From Pseudoalteromonas sp. T1lg75 (lineage in GTDB: Bacteria > Pseudomonadota > Gammaproteobacteria > Enterobacterales > Alteromonadaceae): a stretch of DNA of 64,000 nucleotides. The position numbers and the translations under genes are program-made. Positions 9,232 to 19,062 of this stretch are shown piece by piece (the first letter of the stretch is position 1; every line of letters begins with the position of its first letter). The stretch is taken from NCBI RefSeq assembly GCF_002964705.1, contig NZ_PQCD01000033.1:181757-245756 (forward strand). Direction: 5' to 3'. The notes under the pieces are model-generated. The model saw only the letters and a list, made by a program, of their open reading frames with translations. It searched no databases and was not told where the DNA came from.

Positions 9232-9416
9232 CGTTTACCTTTCCTCTTTACCACTATTTTTACCTCTCGTTTTTTATTAAAGCTTTTCTAAAGCTTCACC
9301 CCCTAATTTGCTTTGAGCATAAAAATTGTAATTGCTATAAGAAAGCAATAAAGCCGTTAGTAACTCGACTTACGCCCTTTGCCCTCTTCATCTCTATCGT
9401 TTTTTTCCTGTTTACA

Positions 9417-10058
9417 CTAAGCCTTGCAGCCCTGAGTATTTGGCTCCGTGGGCGAGGCGTTTGTATCCATGCTAGCAAGCTCAATATTATGGGTTTGCAC
9501 ATGAGCGATGAGCTCGGGGAAGAAAGTTAAAAAATGTGCTTCAAAGGCATCGAAATGGCGCTCAATATCTTCGATTGCGCCGGCAAAGTCATTGCGAAAG
9601 CGGATCCGGGTAGCGATCCTATCCAACGCAAGGGCAACGCCATCGAGCTCCGCATAGGTAGCAAACCAGTCTTGTTCGGACATTTTCCCTACCACATGTT
9701 GCATACGCTTGGGCATCAACTCGGTGCGGGTGTTGAGAAGCTGGTAACTTTGCTGGCAAAAATCGTTAAATTCGTTGCTGGTAAAGTCTTGCCAGTGACG
9801 GATCAGCAGATGATCAAACAGTACATCCAATGCTACCGGCGCAAAGCGCCGCCGTTGTGGCGAAAACAAGGAAGCGGCACAGCGCACACTGCTATGCTGA
9901 TCGGTGAATCTGTCCACCAATAAATGATTCTCTAAACCTAATTGTACCGCCTTGGGCCATTGTTGATGCACCAGACCGCGGCGGAAGTCGCCGAGCAGGT
10001 TGCCAAAATGGGAGTCGGCATTGGGCTGAGCTAAATACAGATGGGCGAGGTAATTCAT
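9417..10058 (-). CDS. acpH: Acyl-carrier-protein phosphodiesterase (AcpH family)
   Basis: The product begins MNYLAHLYLA...SHFGNLLGDFRRG, the characteristic N-terminus of AcpH, a cytoplasmic HD-type metalloenzyme that removes 4'-phosphopantetheine from holo-ACP. The family helix with VALDVLFDHLL and the WFATYAELDGVALALDRIA region are also present. I chose the ATG at 10058 because family members begin with MNxLAHL; an upstream in-frame start at 10085 would add nine residues. The last 30 residues or so (HNIELASMDTNASP...) are a variable tail. It is a single gene. Its relative placement near the cold-shock gene has no obvious functional meaning. Confidence 0.87.
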   Translation of the reverse strand: MNYLAHLYLAQPNADSHFGNLLGDFRRGLVHQQWPKAVQLGLENHLLVDRFTDQHSSVRCAASLFSPQRRRFAPVALDVLFDHLLIRHWQDFTSNEFNDFCQQSYQLLNTRTELMPKRMQHVVGKMSEQDWFATYAELDGVALALDRIATRIRFRNDFAGAIEDIERHFDAFEAHFLTFFPELIAHVQTHNIELASMDTNASPTEPNTQGCKA

Positions 10059-10210
10059 GGCTACTGATCGCCTTGCTATAAACACGAGTATGAGTGTAAC
10101 GCGTTTAAGCCGCTCAGATAAGGGGCGGCGTGCAGGGAAGTTTTACCATTTTTGAATATGCGCGGTGACAGTTAACCGCAATTTAGGTTTGCCCCGGGGT
10201 TTTAAGGCAT

Positions 10211-10239
10211 AAAAAAGGGAGCTAAGCGCTCCCTTTTTT
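10211..10239 (-). terminator. Bidirectional intrinsic terminator
   Basis: AAAAAAGGGAGC at 10211-10222 and GCTCCCTTTTTT at 10228-10239 form a perfect 12-bp stem with a 5-base loop. A and T runs on either side make it functional in both directions. It lies 5 bases past the stop of the small gene at 10244. Confidence 0.9.
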
Positions 10240-10243
10240 GGGT

Positions 10244-10426
10244 TTAGGCCTGGCCCTTTAGCCATTGCATAAAGCCTTGCATATCGGCGTTATTTGCAAA
10301 CTCGATAAAGCTTTTACCTTGATGGTGACTAATGGCCATACGGCGTTTGTTAATAGAAATACCCGCTATCGGCAGGGTAATATCAATACGTTGATTGTTA
10401 TATAAATAGGACATAATAAAACTCAT
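10244..10426 (-). CDS. Small hypothetical cytoplasmic protein (60 aa)
   Basis: A 60-residue protein with no signal peptide or membrane segment. It mixes beta-like segments (IDITLPIAGISINKRRMAIS) with a short amphipathic helix at the end (NNADMQGFMQWLKGQ). I recognise no family. It is supported as a gene by the strong terminator 5 bases after its stop and by isolation from other frames. The start is ambiguous: ATG 10426, or ATG 10414 with GAG seven bases upstream. Confidence 0.6.
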   Translation of the reverse strand: MSFIMSYLYNNQRIDITLPIAGISINKRRMAISHHQGKSFIEFANNADMQGFMQWLKGQA

Positions 10427-10772
10427 TTCTTGGCGCCATAGGGCGCATTAAAATTGCCTTATTATCGTCTGGAAAGCGGCGTCAATTACGCGGCATTGGG
10501 GTTTACTGCCGTTACAAAAAGGCAGTACCCGGTTAATCTTTGTCAGACTTTTAAGGCGTTATAAATTTCGGGATGGAACTGACTGGATCAAGGAAAGGCA
10601 TCACACGCGCACATTTTAAGATGTGCATTGCTCACTAACTGAGGATGAGTGGGCAATCCGGTAATATACCCATGTAAAATAGATAAAGCAAGTACTTTAT
10701 TTTGCTGTCGCAACCCAGTGTGCTTTTTCGCTCTAAATCAGGCAGGGGATTAACCCTGCCTGCGATTCATGA
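10427..10772. other. Intergenic region, 346 bases, no gene seen
   Basis: I find no supported coding frame. The right end contains a perfect 9-bp hairpin, CAGGCAGGG at 10739-10747 with CCCTGCCTG at 10754-10762, just after the sulfatase stop. On the minus strand it is not followed by a T run, so at most it is a weak terminator or 3' stabilising stem. Upstream signals of the small leftward gene should lie in the left part but are not distinctive. Confidence 0.5.
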
Positions 10773-12299
10773 CTAGCGGCTGATAGCCTGGTTATTAATA
10801 AACTTGCTGACGTCATCTACTTGCAAGCTCATGCTCTTCTGAGTTGGTGGAAATTCTTTAAATGTCTCTACGAACTTGCCAATTTGCAGTCCTGCAGGGC
10901 CCATAATCCAAGTACGGTTTTCCGCCCACTCATCATAACCACGTGCTTCGGTGAAGCGCTCGAACGGGTCAAGCTTAAGGTTTATTAAGTAAGGCGATGT
11001 GAGCGCCTCTTGTGTTGCGCGGAACCAATGATTTTGCTCAGTGAACAGCAGTTTCCAGTCGCCATAGCGTAAACCGTGGAAGGTTGCTTCGGTAAAGTAG
11101 TAGAAGTCTTTGCGTTTCGTTTTACCATTATTTAGCAATAGCTCACTTTGGTCGTACCCATCCAGGTGTACTTTGTACTTACGGCCGTTGATTTTTTTAC
11201 CTTTAAGTAGTTCTTCTTTAAGATTTTTCTCACCGACCCATGACATGATAGTTGGCATCCAGTCTTCCATCGTCATGAATTCGCCAGTGCTAACATCAGC
11301 CGGAATGTGACCAGGCCATTTAACCAGCATAGGTACGCGGAATCCGCCTTCCCAGCCACCCACACCTTTTTCACCATGGAATGGTTGGTTACCGCCATCA
11401 GGCCAAGAGTTTGATGCTGCACCATTGTCTGTTGAGAACATGACGATGGTGTTATCAGCCACTTTTAGTTCGTCAAGCAGGTTGAGTAACTCACCTACAT
11501 CATCATCTAACTCCATCATGCCGTCCGCATAAATACCGTAGCCACTGCGGCCTTTATAATATTCGTTGAGGTTGGTGCGATAGTGCATGCGGGTGGTGTT
11601 GTGCCAAACAAAAAATGGCGTGTCGGACTTAACCGCATCGCGAATGAAGCGCTTTGACTCTATGAGTACGTCTTCATCGATATTGCGTTGTACTTCTTGT
11701 CCAAATGGGCCCAGGTCTTTAATTTCTTGTTTGCCATTACCCAGTGCTTTTGAATGGACGATGCCACGCAAAGGAGGCAAACCCACTCTCTCTTGCGTTG
11801 CTTTGTCTTTAGGATAGTCATATTGCTCAGCATATTCACCGGCATTAAGGTGATAAAGAATGCCGTAAAACTCATCAAAGCCGTGGTTGGTTGGTAAGTG
11901 CTCGTCACGGTCACCCAAGTGGTTCTTGCCGAACTGACCCGTAGTGTAGCCTTGTGCTTTAAGCATAGTCGCTAAGCTTGGATCGGAAGTTTGAATACCT
12001 TCTTTAGCGCCGGGTAGGCCCACAGTACTCAAACCTGTACGAATAGGGTATTGGCCGAGAATGAACGCAGCACGACCTGCCGTACAAGAAGCTTGGGCGT
12101 AATGATCCATAAACATCATGCCTTCATTGGCGATGCGGTCGATATTGGGAGTGGTTCCGCCCATCATACCGCGGTGGTAGGCGCTGATATTCCACATACC
12201 CACATCGTCGCCCCAAATAACCAAAATATTGGGCTTGTCGGCGGCAAAACTGGGAATACAGGTTAACAGGCAGGATATAAATACTGCGAAACGTAACAT
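10773..12299 (-). CDS. Exported type I (formylglycine) arylsulfatase
   Basis: The 508-residue product has a signal peptide (MLRFAVFISCLLTCIPSFAA) and an S1 sulfatase domain that hydrolyses sulfate esters in the periplasm or outside. The N-terminal metal-binding DD pair lies in VIWGDDVGMW. The formylglycine-forming Cys72 is in SCTAGRAAF (CxAxR type). GKNHLGD, FSTDNGA and the late metal-site HGEKG segments are also present. The start at 12299 is chosen because AAGGAGAG precedes it closely; a longer frame from 12329 lacks this. It diverges from a second, related sulfatase across 243 bases. The substrate, perhaps sulfated algal polysaccharide or another sulfate ester, is not evident. No maturating enzyme is in the window. 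Confidence 0.93.
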   Translation of the reverse strand: MLRFAVFISCLLTCIPSFAADKPNILVIWGDDVGMWNISAYHRGMMGGTTPNIDRIANEGMMFMDHYAQASCTAGRAAFILGQYPIRTGLSTVGLPGAKEGIQTSDPSLATMLKAQGYTTGQFGKNHLGDRDEHLPTNHGFDEFYGILYHLNAGEYAEQYDYPKDKATQERVGLPPLRGIVHSKALGNGKQEIKDLGPFGQEVQRNIDEDVLIESKRFIRDAVKSDTPFFVWHNTTRMHYRTNLNEYYKGRSGYGIYADGMMELDDDVGELLNLLDELKVADNTIVMFSTDNGAASNSWPDGGNQPFHGEKGVGGWEGGFRVPMLVKWPGHIPADVSTGEFMTMEDWMPTIMSWVGEKNLKEELLKGKKINGRKYKVHLDGYDQSELLLNNGKTKRKDFYYFTEATFHGLRYGDWKLLFTEQNHWFRATQEALTSPYLINLKLDPFERFTEARGYDEWAENRTWIMGPAGLQIGKFVETFKEFPPTQKSMSLQVDDVSKFINNQAISR

Positions 12300-12542
12300 A
12301 GCTCTCTCCTTGAAATTATATGAGTCCACATTATTTATAGCAGTTCCTACTACTACAACAAGAAAAAGGGTTAATTTATGAACGCCTTACCTTCTTGATT
12401 GATTTTAATCATAAAAAGCGTTCCTCTTTTGAGAAATCACCGTTATTTTTCAACCATCGTCTATAGTTACTAGGGTTTAATAATTAATTACGCAATCACT
12501 TTTTAAACTTATTTTTATCTTGCTAATAATCAAGGAGAAGTT
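12300..12542. promoter_or_regulatory. Divergent promoter region of the sulfatase pair
   Basis: This 243-base AT-rich region separates two divergent sulfatase genes, so it must hold both promoters. Strong ribosome sites sit at both edges: AAGGAGAG for the leftward gene and AAGGAG before the ATG at 12543. I see no clear operator. Confidence 0.5.
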
Positions 12543-14039
12543 ATGAAATTGCCATTGATAGGTGTGATGGCAGGATTGTTATCGCTTGCGGTAAATGCGA
12601 AAGATGATCCTAATGTACTCGCCATTATGGTCGACGATGTTGCCCAGGTGTCGCTCAGCGCATACTCACACGGCATGACCTACAACACCCCCAATATCGA
12701 CCGCATCGCCAACGAAGGAGCGCTGTTCACCGATCACTATGCCCAGCCCAGTTGTACCGCCGGACGTGCGGCGTTTTTAATGGGTCAGCTGCCGGTGCGC
12801 ACCGGCTTGACTACGGTCGGGCAGCCGGGTAACCCGCTGGGCATTAAAGAAGCGGATCCGACCATGGCCGAGTTCTTAAAAGAGCGCGGCTATATGACGG
12901 CGCAGTTTGGTAAAAACCATTTAGGCGATCTGGATGAGCATTTACCCACCCGTCATGGCTTTGATGAGTTTTTCGGTAACCTTTATCATCTCAATGTTTC
13001 CGAAGAGCCAGAGCAGGAAGACTACCCAAAGGGCGAAGAGTTTAAGAAAAAGTTTGGCCCACGAGGAGTAATCGAGGCCTATGCCGATGGCCGCATTAAA
13101 GATACCGGCCCACTAACGCGCAAACGCATGGAAACGTTCGATGAAGAGGTGTTGGAGCGCAGTCTCGATTTTATGGAGCGGGCGGTCAAAGCGGATAAAC
13201 CCTTCTTTATCTGGCATGCGCCCAGTCGCATGCATGTGTATACTCACCTTAAACCAGAAAGCCGCCATCTGGCCACGCATATCAGCTCGGAAGAAGATGT
13301 GTTCGGCAGTGGTTTAATCGAGCATGATGGTCATGTGGGTCAGCTCTTGGATAAGCTCGATGAGCTTAAGATTGCCGACAACACCATAGTGATTTACACC
13401 ACGGATAATGGCCCCGAGCAAAGCTCCTGGCCCGATGCCGGTACTACTAAGTTCCGCGGTGAGAAAATGACCACCTGGGAAGGCGGTGTGCGCGTGCCCT
13501 TTATGGTGCGCTGGCCCAAGTCGATCCCGGCGGGTTTAAAGCTCAACGGTATTTCTTCTCATGAAGATGTGTTTCCTACTATAGCCGCGGCGGTGGGTGA
13601 GAAAAACCTGCGCAAAGCCATGGAAAAGGAATTTAATGTCTATATCGATGGTGAAAATAACCTTGCATACTGGCGTGGTAAGGTAGAAAAGTCGGCGCGT
13701 AACCACTTCTTCTACTATTACGAGTCACAGTTAACCGCGGTGCGAGTTGGCCCGTGGAAAATGCACTTTGCCTCTAAGCCGGGCGGTCGTTATTACGAAG
13801 ACCTAGTAACGCACACCATGCCCAAGTTATTTAACCTGCGTAAGGATCCCATGGAGCATTATGACGGGGTGACCGGCTTTCATCAGATCATGAAAAAAAG
13901 CTGGGTATTCCAGCCAGCCATTGCCTTGTTGACGGAACATATCAAAACCTTTGAAAAATTCCCGCCACGCCAAGAGGCGGCCTCGCTTAATATTAACGAG
14001 GCCATCAGTAAGGCTAAATCGGCATCGACTAATCGCTAG
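12543..14039 (+). CDS. Exported type I (formylglycine) arylsulfatase, paralog of the divergent neighbour
   Basis: A 498-residue S1-family sulfatase with a signal peptide (MKLPLIGVMAGLLSLAVNA). The metal-binding pair is in IMVDDVAQ and the formylglycine precursor Cys71 in PSCTAGRAAF. GKNHLGD, YTTDNGPEQ and RGEKMTTWEGG match the rest of the active site. It is clearly related to the leftward sulfatase: both have the TPNIDRIANEG, HYAQ-SCTAGRAAF and HLPT-HGFDEF blocks. The AAGGAG ribosome site fits the ATG. Activity requires a formylglycine-generating or anaerobic maturase encoded elsewhere. The paired, divergent arrangement suggests common control and related substrates. Confidence 0.93.
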   Translation: MKLPLIGVMAGLLSLAVNAKDDPNVLAIMVDDVAQVSLSAYSHGMTYNTPNIDRIANEGALFTDHYAQPSCTAGRAAFLMGQLPVRTGLTTVGQPGNPLGIKEADPTMAEFLKERGYMTAQFGKNHLGDLDEHLPTRHGFDEFFGNLYHLNVSEEPEQEDYPKGEEFKKKFGPRGVIEAYADGRIKDTGPLTRKRMETFDEEVLERSLDFMERAVKADKPFFIWHAPSRMHVYTHLKPESRHLATHISSEEDVFGSGLIEHDGHVGQLLDKLDELKIADNTIVIYTTDNGPEQSSWPDAGTTKFRGEKMTTWEGGVRVPFMVRWPKSIPAGLKLNGISSHEDVFPTIAAAVGEKNLRKAMEKEFNVYIDGENNLAYWRGKVEKSARNHFFYYYESQLTAVRVGPWKMHFASKPGGRYYEDLVTHTMPKLFNLRKDPMEHYDGVTGFHQIMKKSWVFQPAIALLTEHIKTFEKFPPRQEAASLNINEAISKAKSASTNR

Positions 14040-14046
14040 TCTATTT

Positions 14047-14076
14047 GCCTCACTCGGCAAGATTGCTGAGTGAGGC
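14047..14076. terminator. Hairpin between convergent genes
   Basis: GCCTCACTCGGC at 14047-14058 pairs with GCTGAGTGAGGC at 14065-14076 (one G-T pair). It lies between the convergent sulfatase and methyltransferase-like genes, so a shared terminator is likely, although neither side has a good T run. Confidence 0.5.
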
Positions 14077-14086
14077 TATCTGCTAA

Positions 14087-14539
14087 TTAAAGCCAGCGCC
14101 GCACTCGGCGGCAATACTGGCTATATTCATCCTCAAACTTTTGCCGTAAAAAATGCTCTTCCGGCCGTATTTGAAAACGGTTGAGGTAGATAACAAACAA
14201 GGGCAATACGGGGATTGCCGCTAGGTTGGCAAGCCAGAGCGCCCACCCACTCAACATAAGCAAGAATCCCAGGTACATGGGGTTGCGACTGATTCTATAA
14301 ATACCGCCGCTGACCAGGCGCGTCGACTGCTGTGGGTAGCGTGGATCGACAGTGGTTTGGGCCAGGCGAAACTGCAGCACGCCTAGAGCGGCAACGACAG
14401 CGCCGATAAGCATCAAGGCCAAGGCAAAACCAAAGCGCCCCCATATGTGAAACGTCAGGCTCGGGGTCAATGTGGTCAGCAGCCACATCAGCAGGGCGGC
14501 GATAACAAGCAGAGCCAGGGGAGGGATTTTTAGTGCCAA
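14087..14539 (-). CDS. Integral membrane methyltransferase-like protein (isoprenylcysteine/phospholipid methyltransferase fold)
   Basis: A 150-residue protein with about four transmembrane helices. The C-terminal half has the hallmark block of this fold: SGGIYRISRNPMYLG, then a helix ending RPEEHFLRQKFEDEYSQYCRRVRRWL. This resembles the S-adenosylmethionine-binding region of ICMT and phospholipid N-methyltransferase relatives. The acceptor substrate of bacterial members is mostly unknown, so only the fold is claimed. It lies just downstream of the cytochrome gene (25 bases after its stop) on the same strand and may be cotranscribed with it. Confidence 0.82.
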   Translation of the reverse strand: MALKIPPLALLVIAALLMWLLTTLTPSLTFHIWGRFGFALALMLIGAVVAALGVLQFRLAQTTVDPRYPQQSTRLVSGGIYRISRNPMYLGFLLMLSGWALWLANLAAIPVLPLFVIYLNRFQIRPEEHFLRQKFEDEYSQYCRRVRRWL

Positions 14540-14563
14540 AGCAGACTCCTTAGAATCGGCGGC

Positions 14564-16821
14564 CTAGGGCGAGACCGATTGCATCAAGGTGAGCTTTTCA
14601 ACCAAGGCCGCTATTTGTGGATCTCGTGGCACCAACTCTTGTAGCCGGGTCGCAAAGCGCAGGGCCTGGCGGTAGTTTTGCTCATTTATGTGGATTTGCA
14701 CCAGGGTGTAACACAGATCTGCGTTATTGCTGTCGAGGGCGAAGGCTCTTTCTAACTGTGTTAAAGCGTTTTGGGTCTCACCCATCTCATTGAGGAGCAG
14801 CCGTAAGTATAGATATGATTCACGCCGCCATACTGGGCGGCAAGCGCGAGATGCTCTTTGGCCTTAGTTCTGCTTTTCCCTCTCACCCAACTCATGGCCA
14901 GGGCGTAGTGCACATCGGCGTTTTTGTCGTCCTGTAGCAAGGCCTGAGCTAACACGGCTTGAGCCTGTTTCTCATTGCCTAAACGTCGCTGCAGATCCGC
15001 CAAGTTCACATAGGCGGGGATATAAATGGGCTCGACAGTAATGGCCTTAAGATAGTGCTCCCGGGCCTTGTTCAGCTGTTCCAGTTCAAGCGCCAGGTTA
15101 CCCAAATTGGTATGGCTGCTGGCGCGCTCGTTATTGTAGCGCTCCGTTTGCCGGTACTCCTCCAGTGCCTGTTCCAACTCGTCGCGAGGATCATCTTTCA
15201 GGTTGTTTGGAAAAGGCGCGACCAACATGGCTGCCAGGGCGCGGGCTGCACCGGTGCGAATTGCCAGGCGCGGATCGGTTAGCAAGGGGTGTAGCAGGGT
15301 ATAGCGTTGTGACAATGGAAATCCCTTTGCGGCCTCGATGGCCCCCAAACGCTTTAACGGCTCTTCATCTCTAACGGCTCGGCTGATTGCGACCAGGGTA
15401 TTTTTATCCGGGTAACGGGCCATACGTGCCAGCGCCGAGGCACGGATAATATCCGTATACTCGCTGCTTTGCGCGATACGGGTCAGCAATTGAGACGCCG
15501 TTGGTAGGCCTTGGTCGGCGGCATAAAAGGCCTGAGAAAAATGGCTTTTTCCCAAGTAGTTAGAGTCTGGATGCCAGGTCTTAATGGCGTTAACGGCCCA
15601 TTGTGGGGTTTTATCCTGATGGCAGCCGTTACAGGCATTCGGTGCCTGTGTCTGTATGCTGAGATCCGGGCGTGGTACGCGCAGACTGTGATCGCGGCGG
15701 GGATCAACCTGCATATAGGTGGTGCTGGGCATATGGCAGTCGACGCACTGGCTGCCGGTGCTGCCAAGGGTATGGCCATGGTGCTCTGTGCTTTGGTACT
15801 GGTTGCTGTCATGGCACTGGGTGCAGGTTTGGTTGCCGCCCAGCTTTAGTTTGCCCGAGTGGGGGTTATGGCAGTTACTGCAGGTAACGCCGGCGGCGTA
15901 CATTTTGCTTTGTAAAAAGGAGCCCCAGACATAATCCTCGTCAAGGATTTGCCCATCCACATGATAAAGCTGCGATGTAATAAGGGCGGGCTTAAAGGTA
16001 TCTAACAGCTCGGCGTGAGGCTCACGGTCCGCGAGCTGCGAGCGCCTGGCATGGCAGGTGGCACACTGAGCGATCTGCTCGGTCTGTTTGACTTCCCCTT
16101 GAGGTATTAGGGAGCTATCGGCATCGCGGCTAAAGAGGGCGACCTGAGTGCCAATGTCTTTACTAAAGCCTTTACTCGCGATGTTTTTGTCGCCATTGGC
16201 CCATTGCAGGTGCTGCTCACTATCGCCATGGCAGGCGGCACAACCGACATTGATGGCTGTATAGCTGGATGCGAAGTGATTCGATTGGGAGGAAAATTGC
16301 TTTTTAAAGTCGGTACTGTGGCAGTCGGCGCACATATGATTCCAGTTTTGTCCCATTTGGGTGTGATGAAATTCATCCGTGCTGCGCTGCTGCGGGTGCA
16401 AAATAAACCAGCGTTGGCCGCCCTCCGCTGTTGGGCGCGAGTCCCAGGCCAGAGGAATAAACTGATAGCCGCCACGCTCATCAGCGACCAGGTATTGTTG
16501 CAATGGCTGATAACCGAAGGTGTAGTGAATCTTTTCACTCTCTGTGTTGCCGTTTGGATATTCTCGGTGCAGAACAAAATCATCCCCTTCCTTGCTAAGG
16601 GTAAGCGTCTGCTGCTCGAAGGTAATGCGCTGCCCATCAAAAGCACCGAGGACAAACTCGGCGCTGGCGGGATTCATGGCCCGGTAATGATGGGAGGCTT
16701 GCCAGTCGGCAACCTGTTCCTGATGGCAGCTTTGGCACTGCAGGGGCTCGGCATAAGCACTGCCGAGCAAGAGAAATGACGTGAAAACGAGTGCTATGTT
16801 CCTTGATAAACCCAAATACAT
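14564..16821 (-). pseudogene. Octaheme cytochrome c with HEAT-like and TPR domains, broken by a late frameshift
   Basis: The first frame (14761-16821, 686 residues) starts with a signal peptide (IALVFTSFLLLGSAYA). It has eight CXXCH heme sites: CQSCH, CADCH, CAACH, CATCH, CSNCH, CTQCH, CVDCH and CNGCH. The region after them has HEAT-like helices, then TPR repeats. It breaks off in a TPR after NHIYTYG with an unrelated tail. The missing continuation, LLLNEMGETQNALTQLERAF, is read in another frame that runs to 14564. One missing base near 14799-14805 (in GGCTGCTCC) would rejoin them as YG-LLLNEMGE. All hemes precede the break, so a truncated periplasmic electron carrier might still be made. A sequencing error is an equally good explanation. 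AGGGAAAA precedes the ATG. Confidence 0.85.
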
Positions 16822-16954
16822 GACGATAATTTTCCCTAACCCTGAAAATGTATAGTTGACGCCTTTCGGCCAGTCTAAGGCTATATATCAGCCTGTATTC
16901 AATAACTTATCCTGCCGAGCGCGTCAGCGCAACGTGATCAGGGGTCAACAGGGC

Positions 16955-17740
16955 CTAAAGCTGGTAATTAAACTCGATGCGGTGATCGCCATCGAAAATA
17001 TCGACGTTTTCGTTCCAGTTGGCAAAGTAACGCACATTCATGCGCGGGGTGATCTGATAGCTGGCGGCAAACTCATGGGTCAAAATATTGCTCTCATCCA
17101 GGCCGTAATAATTATCTTTATAAACGCTTGAACCCGTAATAGTCGTGAGCCAAAAAGGGTTGTAGTTAAGCCAGATTTGCTCGGTAATATTTACTTTGGC
17201 ATACATGCCTACCAAGCCGTAGCTGCCCATTAACGAATAGCCATCGTCTAGGCTGCCATCACTTTGGCGTTCATCCTTACCGATTGAGGCGCCTACGCCG
17301 GCGAGGGGATAAAAGTTGAACGCTCCCGTCGGCGGCAAGGCTTGAATAAGGGAATAGGAAATGTCGGCGCTTTCATCGGCGACCAGATTAGGACGAAAGT
17401 TATAGTTCACATCGAGTTGGGTGGCGCGCAGGCTCTTTAGCGTCACGGCAAAGTTACGAAAGCGCAGTGAGTCGAGTGACTGGGTGGTGTGACGCTCTGA
17501 GCGCCAGCCCAGAGTATCGCCGAGCAGGCCCTTGGCCTCCACTACAAACTGGGCGGCAGTGGCATCATCCCCCGTGTCGTAGGCTTTACCCAGTTTAAAG
17601 TTCAGTCCCTTGTCGGTGGCGCCGCCACCAACCTGGGTGTAAATTGCCAGCGGGTCTGACATATCGGCAACGTCTTGCTCTTTGGCTAAAACACCATTGC
17701 ACAGGGGGAGTGTGCACAGGGTCAACAAAGCGTATTTCAT
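16955..17740 (-). CDS. Outer-membrane beta-barrel protein, unknown function
   Basis: A 261-residue exported protein with a signal peptide (MKYALLTLCTLPLCNGVLA). Alternating amphipathic strands follow, such as MNVRYFANWNENVDIF and the terminal DHRIEFNYQL, which suggest a small outer-membrane barrel. I choose the ATG at 17740 because AAGGA lies a few bases upstream; a longer frame to 17812 would place 24 residues before the signal. No named family is recognised. It is the middle of a leftward group with an Omp85-like barrel upstream and the multiheme cytochrome downstream, so a role in the same envelope process is possible but not shown. Confidence 0.75.
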   Translation of the reverse strand: MKYALLTLCTLPLCNGVLAKEQDVADMSDPLAIYTQVGGGATDKGLNFKLGKAYDTGDDATAAQFVVEAKGLLGDTLGWRSERHTTQSLDSLRFRNFAVTLKSLRATQLDVNYNFRPNLVADESADISYSLIQALPPTGAFNFYPLAGVGASIGKDERQSDGSLDDGYSLMGSYGLVGMYAKVNITEQIWLNYNPFWLTTITGSSVYKDNYYGLDESNILTHEFAASYQITPRMNVRYFANWNENVDIFDGDHRIEFNYQL

Positions 17741-17805
17741 TTTTCTATCCTTATTAGCAAAATCCCTTACTGCAAATAGGGCACTTAAATTGTTTTTGCT
17801 GCAGC

Positions 17806-18969
17806 CTACCAACTGCTGCCAGCTTGAATATATATCGCATTTTCTTCTGGGCCATGGGCGACATCTATGCCCATGCGAAAGCCATAACGTGGCGAGACCA
17901 GGTAGCGAAACCCTGTCCCCAGCGTGGTTTTGCTGCTTGCCGCAGACATTTTATCCCAACCATTGGCGGCGCGGCCTAGGCCACTAAAGGCAATCAGCTT
18001 CCAACGATCCGTGAGGTGATAACCGAGCTCCATTTCGGCAACGACGATATCTTCACCCTGATAACGGGACTTGGCTATGCCGCGTAAATCGATATAGGGC
18101 AGCACATAAACGGGTAAATTTCCCGAGCCCCGATTGCTTACCCCCTCATAGTCCAGGCGTAAGGCAACGCGTGCCTTATTGGTCAAATGCCAGTAATTTA
18201 GGGCGCTAAAAATATAACTGTGGTAGTCGCTGTCGCTGCCAAGCGCACTATCAAAAATCATATATTCTAGGTTGTAGTTATAGCCGAGTTCGGGGTTAAA
18301 GGGGCTATCCGTGGAATCGTATTCGGCAACCAGGCCCAAGCCAGAGGTGTTATTCTCAAGCTCTATTTGCTCAAAAGCATGATTTACCTCTTCGACCCAG
18401 CGGCCCTCAAAGGCATGCAAAGGCGACTCGGCCAGGCTGATATCGACATGGCGATAAAGTTGTTTGGCGCCAAAAAACCAATTTGAATCGCGCCAGCGGG
18501 CGCTCAAGGTTTGTATTAGCGCCGGTCCGCGTAAGTTGAGCTTCAACGGCTCGCTTAATTGCAGTTTCCCAAGGCTGTAAAAATCGAGGTTGATATCACC
18601 ATAACCCACAGCGCCGCGATAACGTAGGGTGTCATTGCGCCAAAATGCAAGGTGACCCAGGGCGACAAGGTGGGAGTGATTGCTGGTATAGGCGCCGCCA
18701 ATCACGCTGATGCCGCTGGGCATAATAGGCGTATCTGTGGTGGCCTTGTCCTGATTGCTTTTGCTGTCGTGGAAAAACAGCCCGGCCAAGCCCAGTCCAG
18801 CGCCAACCGCTGGCTCGGTAATAATGGTGGGTACCGGTAAAAAGCGTCGTGGCTTTTGTTCAATTTGAGCCGGGCTTGAGTTGGGTACTTGTTGCGCCCA
18901 GCTCTGGGACGCTCCGCCTAGAAGTAGTAAAAACCAAAAAGTGATGCGTTGAGGCCAGGTGCCTTCCAT
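17806..18969 (-). CDS. Omp85/BamA-like surface-antigen barrel lacking POTRA domains
   Basis: A 387-residue protein with a signal peptide (TFWFLLLLGGASQSWAQ) and a C-terminal 16-strand-type barrel of the bacterial surface antigen (D15) family. Typical features are TIITEPAVGAGLGLAGLFF after the signal, the RYQGEDIVVAEMELGYHLT region (equivalent to the conserved late-barrel segment) and a terminal aromatic residue (Trp). No POTRA repeats precede the barrel, so it is not BamA or TamA; such short members have unknown transport roles. The start at 18969 is preferred to a TTG at 19026, which would put 19 polar residues before the signal. It is followed by the barrel gene at 16955-17740 on the same strand. 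Confidence 0.8.
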   Translation of the reverse strand: MEGTWPQRITFWFLLLLGGASQSWAQQVPNSSPAQIEQKPRRFLPVPTIITEPAVGAGLGLAGLFFHDSKSNQDKATTDTPIMPSGISVIGGAYTSNHSHLVALGHLAFWRNDTLRYRGAVGYGDINLDFYSLGKLQLSEPLKLNLRGPALIQTLSARWRDSNWFFGAKQLYRHVDISLAESPLHAFEGRWVEEVNHAFEQIELENNTSGLGLVAEYDSTDSPFNPELGYNYNLEYMIFDSALGSDSDYHSYIFSALNYWHLTNKARVALRLDYEGVSNRGSGNLPVYVLPYIDLRGIAKSRYQGEDIVVAEMELGYHLTDRWKLIAFSGLGRAANGWDKMSAASSKTTLGTGFRYLVSPRYGFRMGIDVAHGPEENAIYIQAGSSW

Positions 18970-19062
18970 AGTATCTGTCTGCTCGCAAATCAAACCGTTA
19001 GTATAGCAAATTATTTTTACATTCAATGCGTTACTAACCTGGTAAAAGAGGGTGAAAGCGGC

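Noticed and set aside
16107..16655. Long frames across the octaheme cytochrome gene
   Set aside because: They lie within a gene supported by eight CXXCH motifs and show no signal, domain or ribosome site.
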